This document shows, piece after piece, positions 24,350 through 30,814 of a DNA stretch of 32,841 bases. This DNA is from Spirochaetales bacterium. GTDB lineage: Bacteria; Spirochaetota; JAAYUW01. The number at the start of each line of letters is the position of its first letter. The first letter of the stretch is position 1. The notes beneath the pieces are model-generated. The model saw nothing but the letters and a program-made list of their open reading frames with translations. It was not told the DNA's origin and did no database searches. The position numbers and the translations under genes were made by a program. The DNA is taken from assembly GCA_012797605.1 (NCBI GenBank), contig JAAZOT010000046.1, forward strand, positions 1 through 32,841, written 5' to 3'.

Positions 24350-26086
24350 ATGCCTACACCAATTAAAGAAAAAATTATAACAAAAGGTCCAATTAATAAA
24401 AGTGAAGAGTATATTCAGAATTTTTGGGAAAAATTACCATCAAAAAAAAACTTGAATACTAAACCTTTAATTCAATCTATTATTGGTTTAATTAATGACG
24501 CAAAACAAACAATTATAATTTATAGTCCAGCTATTTTATTACCAGAATTTTTAGTAGAACTTGAAAATGCATACAAAAGAAATATAAGAATCTATTGTAT
24601 AACATCGAGTCTTGAAAGTCATAATAAAGTTTTTCAATATGGAATAATGAGAGAAAAAGCTAAAATATATTCATCCTTTATATTAGTGGATCATAAGGTA
24701 GTTCCTAAAGGAGTATGGTTCAGTGGTGGTATTTTATCAGACAATAATCCTGATTTTATTTTTAACTTAAATCCGCAACAAATAATCGAACTTAGTCATT
24801 ATTTTAATAAGGAATTTTGGAGAACTGGTGGTTTAGAAATATTTTTCAAAAAAACAAGATCTTTTGCTCCCTTGGAAGATGATATAAATAATAATATTAT
24901 TGTTAATAACAGTTCTGTTTTTGAAGATTTTTCAATTTTGGATCAATATGAAATTAAACATCTTATTTTACCTGAAAGGATATTAGAGAATTTTAACTAT
25001 TATATCTATTCAAAAGAGCTTGTAATAGAACTTACTAAAAAAGCCAAAGATATTATTGCAGAAATGGATTTAAGTAATTCAAAAATTTTTGCAACTGATT
25101 CAATAAAATTTGGATATATGCATCTTAGTAATATCAAAAAGGATATTAAAGTTATATTCGATTGGGATTACGGTATTATCCTTACCGATGAACAATTAAA
25201 CTATATAAAAACCGGCTTACCTTCTGTACAATGGGAATATCATGATAAAAAGAAATTGGAAGAAATTCTTGATGAAGTAATTTTAGAAAATGACAACTGG
25301 AACAAACCAAATCCTTTGAAAATAAAGGAGAAGGGCACTATTAATTTAGAAAATCAATTTAGTAATACCATAGAGGAGTGGATTAAAAATTTGCCAGAAC
25401 CTTTGGAGTTTAAGTTAAAAGAATATTTCCGCGAAGTAACATTTCAATGGTTACTTTTCCCTCCTACCCTTCCAAATGAAGCAAAAAAACATAAATTATA
25501 TGATTCATGGGATAATTTTGAGAAAAAGGTTAAAGAAAAAATTGATAAAGATATTAAAGATATGCAATCATTTATTGAAAAATTAAAACTCCCATATTTG
25601 CAAGAAACAAAAAAGATTGTAAAAATATCCAAAATTAAGGATTTGATAGATGAATTACTTAAAATAAAGGTAGATAAACTTAAATCTTTGTCAGATATAA
25701 ATGAAGTTAAAATTGAAATAGATAAGATTAAAAATGTTAGAGAAGAATATTTAAATTTAATAGATCAATGTTTAAGTGAAATCAAAGCAGCCAAAGAAGA
25801 AGATAAAGAATCTCAAAAAGAGATGAGTGAAAAGGAAAAGAGTAAATTAAAAGAGTTAGAAAAAAGAAGAAAAGAAGAGACAAATGAGCTATCTGAAATT
25901 GTAAAGTTAAAAAATAAATTAGAAAAGTTGGAGCCTCCAGCCAGAACCTTACCAAATGTAGGAGTCCTTTACGAACATAATAATAATTTATACTTGTTAA
26001 TTGAATATATTGAAGAGATAGATTTAGGACTTAAAGTTGCAAAGGAATATGGTGCAAAACTTGTCGCAAAAAAAGGAGAAAAATAA
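24350..26086 (+). CDS. PLD-fold protein without the catalytic HxK, with C-terminal coiled coil
   Basis: The 578-residue protein has a phospholipase-D-like domain in its first 180 residues. QTIIIYSPAILLPEFLVELENAYKR is the usual strand-helix, followed by RIYCIT and then the segment that should hold H-x-K-x4-D. Here that segment reads YSSFILVD: Tyr107 and Ser109 replace His and Lys, and only Asp114 remains, before a Gly-rich turn (WFSGGIL). A nuclease of the canonical kind is therefore unlikely; a binding or scaffold role fits better. Residues 190-300 form a mixed region, and 400-530 are strongly charged with heptad-like repeats (coiled coil). A small C-terminal beta domain begins at PNVGVLYEH. 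The stop codon overlaps the next ATG (TAATG). A GGGG run nine bases before the ATG may act as ribosome binding site. Confidence 0.75.
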   Translation: MPTPIKEKIITKGPINKSEEYIQNFWEKLPSKKNLNTKPLIQSIIGLINDAKQTIIIYSPAILLPEFLVELENAYKRNIRIYCITSSLESHNKVFQYGIMREKAKIYSSFILVDHKVVPKGVWFSGGILSDNNPDFIFNLNPQQIIELSHYFNKEFWRTGGLEIFFKKTRSFAPLEDDINNNIIVNNSSVFEDFSILDQYEIKHLILPERILENFNYYIYSKELVIELTKKAKDIIAEMDLSNSKIFATDSIKFGYMHLSNIKKDIKVIFDWDYGIILTDEQLNYIKTGLPSVQWEYHDKKKLEEILDEVILENDNWNKPNPLKIKEKGTINLENQFSNTIEEWIKNLPEPLEFKLKEYFREVTFQWLLFPPTLPNEAKKHKLYDSWDNFEKKVKEKIDKDIKDMQSFIEKLKLPYLQETKKIVKISKIKDLIDELLKIKVDKLKSLSDINEVKIEIDKIKNVREEYLNLIDQCLSEIKAAKEEDKESQKEMSEKEKSKLKELEKRRKEETNELSEIVKLKNKLEKLEPPARTLPNVGVLYEHNNNLYLLIEYIEEIDLGLKVAKEYGAKLVAKKGEK

Positions 26087-26295
26087 TGGAAGAAGGTAAA
26101 ATTATCATCAAAATAAATGAAAAAGGGGAAATAGTTTTTGAAACTTCAAAAATTAAAGGCGAAGCATGCATGGAAGAAATGAATAAATTGCTTGAAGAAA
26201 TAGCATCTATAAAAGAAATAAATAAAACGGATGAGTATTATATGAAAGACAATTTAATTATTAAAACTAACGAAAAGCAGGAGTTAAAAAAATGA
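26086..26295 (+). CDS. DUF2997 family small protein
   Basis: This 69-residue protein has the DUF2997 pattern: two N-terminal beta strands (KIIIKINEKGEIVFETS), then IKGEACMEEMNKLLEEI, where the Gly-x-x-Cys element before an amphipathic helix is the family hallmark (Cys28). DUF2997 genes are found next to DUF1257 and Ycf46-like AAA genes in cyanobacteria and other bacteria, exactly as here. No function is established. It overlaps the upstream gene by one base (TAATG) and the downstream gene by four (ATGA), so translation is coupled on both sides. The ribosome site AAAGGAGA lies just ahead of the ATG. The lone conserved Cys next to a radical SAM gene makes it a conceivable modification target, but this is speculation. 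Confidence 0.8.
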   Translation: MEEGKIIIKINEKGEIVFETSKIKGEACMEEMNKLLEEIASIKEINKTDEYYMKDNLIIKTNEKQELKK

Positions 26296-26813
26296 GTACT
26301 GTTGTAAAAGCATTCATTTTAAGACAACTTATGGACCAAACAATAATTGAAGAGGCACTAAAAGCGATGAATATCAATTATAAGAAAATAGATAACAATA
26401 TAGTTGTCAACAATTACATATCGATAGAAATCTTAAAAACTGGTTCAAAATTGAAATACAGGACAACAGAATTTTGGAATAATTTAAATATAAACCAGTT
26501 TATTGCTGATTTAACAGAAATTTATACTAAAATATTAGATGAAAGAATTCAGAAATTGAAATTTGAAGAATTAAAGATTAAGGAAAAAACCTACTTCGAA
26601 AAAGTGGAAGAAGAAGAAAAGAAAAGGGAACAATTGGAGATTGAAAGGGAAAGAATAAGGTTAGAAGCCATTAAAAGAAAGGAAGAAGCTGAGTTGAAAA
26701 AACAGATTGAAGAAAAAACAGAATTGTTGAAAAAAAAAGCTATGCAGCTTGGTTATCAAATAAAAGAAGAAGTTCATGGCAATGAAAAAGTTTTAGTATT
26801 AGTAAGAAGGTAA
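26292..26813 (+). CDS. DUF1257 (Ycf35-like) protein with an inserted coiled coil
   Basis: A 173-residue protein. The N-terminal 80 residues (LRQLMDQTIIEEALKAMNI, a strand pair, then FIADLTEIYTK) and the last 25 residues (MQLGYQIKEEVHGNEKVLVL) match the two ends of DUF1257/Ycf35 proteins. Between them about 65 residues are almost entirely Glu, Lys and Arg with hydrophobic spacing (KVEEEEKKREQLEIERERIR), a clear coiled coil not found in the shorter plastid forms. DUF1257 is of unknown function and is usually encoded with a Ycf46-type AAA protein, which it may serve as adaptor. The ATG overlaps the stop of the DUF2997 gene in ATGA, and the radical SAM gene begins four bases after the stop. Confidence 0.8.
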   Translation: MSTVVKAFILRQLMDQTIIEEALKAMNINYKKIDNNIVVNNYISIEILKTGSKLKYRTTEFWNNLNINQFIADLTEIYTKILDERIQKLKFEELKIKEKTYFEKVEEEEKKREQLEIERERIRLEAIKRKEEAELKKQIEEKTELLKKKAMQLGYQIKEEVHGNEKVLVLVRR

Positions 26814-26817
26814 AATA

Positions 26818-27351
26818 TTGGATAAAAATATAGTTAATGTAGCAGAAATTGAAGAGAAAAGTCAAATATATGGTCCAGGGACAAGATTTGTGATATGGGT
26901 TCAAGGGTGTACTCTTGGATGTAAAGGATGTTGGAATGTTGAAATGCAACCATTAACCCCTAAAAATATAATTGATGTCGATGAACTTACTTATAGGATA
27001 TTAAAAACACGTGGAATTGAAGGAATAACTCTACTTGGTGGTGAACCTTTAATGCAATCTTACCCTTTACTTAGCCTTGTAGAAAAAGTAAAAAAGAATA
27101 GACTTACTGTAATGCTTTACACTGGTTATGAGTTGGAGGAAATAAATGATGAATCTTCAATCAAATTGATAAATATGTCAGATATCATTATTCCAGGAAG
27201 ATACATTCACAGTAAAAGATCTACTTATCTTAGGTGGAGAGGATCTACAAATCAAGCTATTATTTTTAATAATAAAAAGTATGAAAGTATCTATAAAAAA
27301 GAGATTGAAGAAAACAACGCTGAAATTCATATAAAAAAAATGGGGAAATAA
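26818..27351 (+). CDS. NrdG/PFL-activase-like radical SAM protein (4Fe-4S single-cluster)
   Basis: A 177-residue radical SAM protein starting with TTG, supported by GAAGG seven bases upstream (26806-26810) and by tight packing after the preceding stop. YGPGTRFVIWVQGCTLGC is the classic activase opening, with cluster ligands Cys31, Cys35 and Cys38 (CX3CX2C). LLGGEPL is the SAM-binding GGE motif near residue 75. Its length and single cluster match anaerobic ribonucleotide-reductase activating proteins, which generate a glycyl radical on a partner. No glycyl radical enzyme is encoded in the window, and the gene is locked into an operon with DUF2997, DUF1257 and AAA genes. It may therefore activate or modify a component of that system. 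Later parts of the fold (PGRYIHSKRSTYLRWRGSTN) also agree with the activase family. Confidence 0.88.
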   Translation: MDKNIVNVAEIEEKSQIYGPGTRFVIWVQGCTLGCKGCWNVEMQPLTPKNIIDVDELTYRILKTRGIEGITLLGGEPLMQSYPLLSLVEKVKKNRLTVMLYTGYELEEINDESSIKLINMSDIIIPGRYIHSKRSTYLRWRGSTNQAIIFNNKKYESIYKKEIEENNAEIHIKKMGK

Positions 27352-27397
27352 CCTTGTTGGGATACCCAGATCACCAATTGAAAAAGGAGATAAAGAG

Positions 27398-28990
27398 ATG
27401 GCAGACTATCAAAATGATATAAACTTAAAAATTAAGGCGGGAATACCAATCATACAGATTGTCAGTTATGAATGGAGAAGGATCCATGGATGTTTAATCA
27501 GAGCAGCGAGAGAAAATAAAAGGCAATTTTTTTTATGGAATAACTCTGAAGGAATAAAAAAGTGGAATGATATAGATAGAGTTTTTACTCCTGAAAAATC
27601 AGATATTAGAGAACCCGAAGAAGCGCTTACATGGTTTCAAAATGCTGAAAATAATGATCTGATTTTACTGATGGAGGATCTTTTTGTCTATTTCGATTCT
27701 ATGCAAGCAAGACAGATCTTAGGAAGGCTAAGAATAATGCCGAGAATTTCACAAAATAAAAGTCTAGTAATATCTCAACCATTTAAAAGTCTTCCAACTC
27801 AATTGGAAAAAGATGTTTATGTTCTTGAAATACCTCTTCCAGATAGAAATATGCTTATAACTGACATTCGCGAGGTTGTTGAAGAATTAAATCTGGATGA
27901 AAACAGAGCTCCTGACGAAGATTTCCCTTCCATAGCCGAATCTGCACTTGGACTTACAGAATTAGAAGCAAAATATGCCTTTAAAGAGATATCTTTAGCG
28001 AAAAATAGACTTACTAAAAAGGAAATTCCAGAAATAGTTGAGAGAAAAGAACAAATCATAAAGAAGAGCGGGATTCTTGAATATTTTCATCCAAGAGAAA
28101 GTTTTAACGATATCGGAGGATTATCAAACATTAAAAAGTGGTTAAACACCAGAAAAGTTGGATTCGATCCATTTGCAATAGAATTTGGATTGACCGCACC
28201 AAAAGGGGTTTTGCTTCTTGGAGTTCAAGGATGTGGAAAAAGTCTTGTTGCTAAAGCTATTGCTTCAGAGTGGAATTTACCTCTTTTAAAATTTGATCTT
28301 GGAAAAGTGTTTGGAGGCTTTGTTGGAGAATCTGAAGCAAATATAAGACGAGCATTAAGCATAGCTGAAGCCATATCTCCAAGTATACTTTGGATAGACG
28401 AAATAGAAAAGGGACTTTCTGGTGTAGCAAGTTCTGGGGTATCTGATTCTGGAACAACCGCAAGAGTTTTTGGAACAATGCTAACTTGGATGCAGGAAAA
28501 AGAAAAACCCGTCTTCGTAATAGCAACTGCAAACAATATCGAACAATTACCACCAGAACTATTGAGAAAAGGCAGATTTGATGAGATATTTTTTGTGGAT
28601 CTTCCTGGATATTCAAGCAGGCAAGAAATATGGAAGATTCATCTTAAAAAAAGGCTTGGAAATAGAAGGTATGAGGATATAAATTTTGATCTTGACCGAC
28701 TTGCAAAAGAATCGATATGGTACTCCGGCGCCGAGATAGAGGAAGCAATAAATGAATCTTTATATATTGCCTATAATCAAGATAGAGAAGTTAATATAGA
28801 TGATATTATTCAATCCTTAAAAAATACATATCCTTTATCTAAGGTTATGGCTGAAAATATAAATAACCTAAGAAAATGGGCGAAGATAAGGGCAAGACTT
28901 GCAAGCGATGAGGTTGAAGAAACTGTCGCAACAACAACAGAGAAAATACCTAAGTTGAAGCAAGAAGTTGCTAACCCATTTATAGATTAA
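27398..28990 (+). CDS. Ycf46-like AAA+ ATPase
   Basis: This 530-residue protein has two parts. The first 230 residues (IPIIQIVSYEWRRIHGCLI onward, LILLMEDLFVYF) are the Ycf46-type N-terminal domain, which itself looks like a degenerate P-loop fold without a Walker A. The second is a complete AAA+ module of FtsH/Cdc48 type: Walker A GVQGCGKS (275-282), pore-loop region GKVFGGFVGESEANIRR, Walker B LWIDE (Asp334, Glu335), sensor 1 IATANN, arginine fingers in LLRKGRFDE and sensor 2 SGAEIEEA. No protease or membrane segment is attached. It should remodel proteins in the cytoplasm as a hexamer. AAGGAG lies ahead of the ATG (27382-27387 region). It closes the operon. Ycf46 is known from algal plastids and cyanobacteria, and this is a non-phototroph-looking context. 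Confidence 0.88.
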   Translation: MADYQNDINLKIKAGIPIIQIVSYEWRRIHGCLIRAARENKRQFFLWNNSEGIKKWNDIDRVFTPEKSDIREPEEALTWFQNAENNDLILLMEDLFVYFDSMQARQILGRLRIMPRISQNKSLVISQPFKSLPTQLEKDVYVLEIPLPDRNMLITDIREVVEELNLDENRAPDEDFPSIAESALGLTELEAKYAFKEISLAKNRLTKKEIPEIVERKEQIIKKSGILEYFHPRESFNDIGGLSNIKKWLNTRKVGFDPFAIEFGLTAPKGVLLLGVQGCGKSLVAKAIASEWNLPLLKFDLGKVFGGFVGESEANIRRALSIAEAISPSILWIDEIEKGLSGVASSGVSDSGTTARVFGTMLTWMQEKEKPVFVIATANNIEQLPPELLRKGRFDEIFFVDLPGYSSRQEIWKIHLKKRLGNRRYEDINFDLDRLAKESIWYSGAEIEEAINESLYIAYNQDREVNIDDIIQSLKNTYPLSKVMAENINNLRKWAKIRARLASDEVEETVATTTEKIPKLKQEVANPFID

Positions 28991-29010
28991 TTTTATCAAT
29001 TTGTCCACCT

Positions 29011-29109
29011 TTATAATTTATTATAAGTCTCTCTATATTTATGTCGATCAGTTTTAATTATTAACGGACCAATATCGTCAATTATATTCTTGAATTCATC
29101 ATTTTTACC
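29011..29109 (-). pseudogene. possible remnant of an unknown gene (C-terminal 32 codons)
   Basis: The minus-strand frame from 29109 to the TAA at 29013-29011 has protein-like composition (DEFKNIIDDIGPLIIKTDRH then KYRETYNKL) but begins right after a TGA and has no ATG, GTG or TTG. It may be the decayed end of a gene. At this length in AT-rich DNA, chance is a serious alternative. Confidence 0.2.
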
Positions 29110-29169
29110 TCAATTTTACTTATTATTATCAATTTTTATCTAAACTTTTGTATATTATTAAAAATTGAC

Positions 29170-29196
29170 TATAATCTAATTGTCTAATTAAATTAG
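29170..29196 (+). promoter_or_regulatory. promoter-like TATAAT with an adjacent 13-bp palindrome
   Basis: TATAAT at 29170-29175 is a perfect -10 box; a weak TTGTAT at 29148-29153 gives a 16-base spacer. CTAATTAAATTAG (29184-29196) is a perfect palindrome around a central A, falling at the expected transcript start, about 97 bases ahead of the hydrolase ATG. An alternative reading puts TTGACT (29165-29170) as -35 and TTAAAT (29188-29193) as -10, inside the palindrome. Either way the palindrome is placed like a repressor operator. Confidence 0.4.
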
Positions 29197-29292
29197 GTGA
29201 ATATATTTTAACTTAAAAAACTTTTATATAATGGAACTTGCAACAATACAATATATAATAGATTAAAATTATTATAAGTAATAGGATAAGAT

Positions 29293-30447
29293 ATGTTTGA
29301 AATTAAAGAAAAAAACAAGACAAATGGTTTAAGAAAGTCAAACTCAACTTTTATTTTAATTTTTATTTTATCTTTTCTTCTTATATTTTTCTTTATTATA
29401 TTTTCATCCTGTACAAGTTCAAACTTAAATAGTGTTACAAAAATCAATGATAAAATTTATCCAAATAGTTTTTATATTGATGTTGGTATTACAGATTCTA
29501 TTATTGAATTAAATACTAAAACCACAATACCATTTTCGATAAATACTGAAAAATATAAGGATTCTGATTTTTATGAGGAATTAGCTTATAATGAATCAAA
29601 AAAACTCTTACAAAATGAAAGTATCAATATCCACTACCAACTATTTGTGCCTGAAAATAAGCCAAAAGGTAAGTTTTTACTTGTCCATGGATTAGCAGGT
29701 TCTACTTTTACTTACCATTTCCTTGCCCCTATGCTTGTAAATGCTGGATACATTGTTATCGCAATTGACCTTCTAAACTTTGGATATAGTGAAAGAATCA
29801 AATTAAAATTAAACTCAAATTGCTTTGCAGATTTGATATATCAATTTTTAGTAAAGCTTGAAGATAGGTATTCACAAGAATTATTTAATGATTGCCCATC
29901 AGGTTGGCAGATAGTCGGGCATTCTATGAGCGGAAGGATTCTCACAGTGTTTGCCTATAAATATGGTAAGATTATAAAGGATTTAATCCTAATCTCTCCA
30001 GCATTTTTTGGTTCGAGAAATTACCCTATCTTGTTAAAAATCCCACCAATAAGTTTTTTTGTTAGTTTATATATAAATTCAACATTAAAAAGGGAAAATT
30101 TTGCAAATTTACTAAAAAAGGTATATCTTAGACCACCTGAAGATTATGAAATAGAATCATACTTGAAACCTCTACTAATCCCGAATACTATTCAAAATAT
30201 CCTTTATATGCTTGATACACCTGAAGATCCAAGATTCAACCCGCCAGATATATTAAGGAAGATTGAGCTACCAATACTTTTAATATGGGGAGATAAAGAC
30301 TCTATCGTACCTCTTGATAAATCCTCCAAATTTATAGAATCTATTAAGAATAAAAAACTTATTGAAGTTGAAAACGCCGGTCATAACTCGATGGAAACTC
30401 ATGTTGAAATTGTCTTTGATAATATTATGAAATATATCAATAGGTAA
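29293..30447 (+). CDS. lipoprotein alpha/beta hydrolase
   Basis: The 384-residue product has a long basic N-terminal region, a 20-residue hydrophobic stretch and a lipobox FSSC with Cys40, so it is probably a membrane-anchored lipoprotein. The first Met may be upstream of the real one, but no better start is visible. The hydrolase fold follows: FLLVHGLAGS (oxyanion region), GHSMSG with nucleophile Ser211, LLIWGDKDSIVPL with the acid Asp near residue 336, and ENAGHNSMETH with the catalytic His. This is the order of the esterase/haloperoxidase-like hydrolases. The substrate is unknown, and an envelope lipid or ester is plausible from the location. The gene stands alone, with a promoter-like site and palindrome upstream and a remnant-containing spacer downstream. 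Confidence 0.88.
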   Translation: MFEIKEKNKTNGLRKSNSTFILIFILSFLLIFFFIIFSSCTSSNLNSVTKINDKIYPNSFYIDVGITDSIIELNTKTTIPFSINTEKYKDSDFYEELAYNESKKLLQNESINIHYQLFVPENKPKGKFLLVHGLAGSTFTYHFLAPMLVNAGYIVIAIDLLNFGYSERIKLKLNSNCFADLIYQFLVKLEDRYSQELFNDCPSGWQIVGHSMSGRILTVFAYKYGKIIKDLILISPAFFGSRNYPILLKIPPISFFVSLYINSTLKRENFANLLKKVYLRPPEDYEIESYLKPLLIPNTIQNILYMLDTPEDPRFNPPDILRKIELPILLIWGDKDSIVPLDKSSKFIESIKNKKLIEVENAGHNSMETHVEIVFDNIMKYINR

Positions 30448-30512
30448 TTTTTGAAAATGCTTTTTCTGTTTTTTTTTCTAATATTCACAAATTTTTTATC
30501 TTTTTATATTTC

Positions 30513-30617
30513 TTAAATCTTCCATTCAAGTCCGAACCAAAAGTTCCCCTGCGCTACATTAAAAGGATTATCCTTATTAAAAAATAAAAAGTATTTATAA
30601 GAAAAAATATCTATAGT
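30513..30617 (-). pseudogene. C-terminal remnant of an outer-membrane beta-barrel-like protein
   Basis: A 34-codon minus-strand frame with no start codon, bounded upstream by TAA (30620-30618), ends in NPFNVAQGNFWFGLEWKI and TAA. Alternating aromatic and polar residues ending in a hydrophobic C-terminus are typical of the last strand of outer-membrane barrels, where the Bam-recognised beta-signal lies. The GC content of this short stretch is higher than the surrounding spacer. It is probably what is left of a lost or frameshifted gene, and nothing recognisable precedes it. Confidence 0.45.
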
Positions 30618-30700
30618 TTAGTTAGCCAAAATTGATTATCTATTTATATTTCCTAAATCAAAAAAATCATAACTACTAAAAAATTTTTTTATTTTTTTAT

Positions 30701-30745
30701 TTAAATCAAAGGGGCGGAAGTTCACCTTCCACCCCTTTGATTTAA
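30701..30745 (-). terminator. 20-bp hairpin downstream of pyruvate:ferredoxin oxidoreductase
   Basis: Positions 30701-30720 and 30726-30745 form a 20-bp inverted repeat with a five-base loop. The single mismatch is C-A in a plus-strand transcript but a G-U wobble in a minus-strand transcript, so the hairpin is better formed in the RNA of the minus-strand oxidoreductase gene, 70 bases past its stop. No T run follows on that strand (the sequence there is A-rich), so it may be an mRNA 3'-end stabiliser or an atypical terminator. Confidence 0.65.
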
Positions 30746-30814
30746 GAGAAATAAAAATGATTATAATACGATTATAAAATGATTATAAAATAATTATAAA
30801 ATTAAAGTGTTTAA

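Larger units (their letters stand above)
28991..29292. other. 302-base spacer with a small gene-like remnant and the hydrolase promoter region
   Basis: No complete gene is visible. On the minus strand a 32-codon open stretch without a start (29109-29011) reads FKNIIDDIGPLIIKTDRHKY and could be the tail of a lost gene. The right part holds TATAAT (29170-29175) and a 13-bp palindrome (29184-29196) in front of the lipoprotein hydrolase. I see no terminator hairpin for the AAA operon. Confidence 0.4.
30448..30814. other. 367-base spacer with an outer-membrane-protein remnant and a large hairpin
   Basis: There is no complete gene. The segment holds a minus-strand C-terminal remnant (30513-30617) and a 20-bp hairpin (30701-30745) downstream of pyruvate:ferredoxin oxidoreductase. 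The rest is AT-rich sequence with T runs at 30684-30699. Confidence 0.5.

Noticed and set aside
28225-28616. Two open frames of about 100-120 codons on the minus strand inside the AAA gene.
   Set aside because: They lie antisense to the most conserved part of the Ycf46-like AAA domain and encode low-complexity, unrecognisable sequence. They are shadows of the real gene.
19777-28990. Identification of the operon as DISARM because of a helicase plus PLD protein.
   Set aside because: There is no DUF1998 protein or methyltransferase, the helicase is UPF1-like instead of SNF2 or DrmA-like, and the PLD domain lacks HxK.
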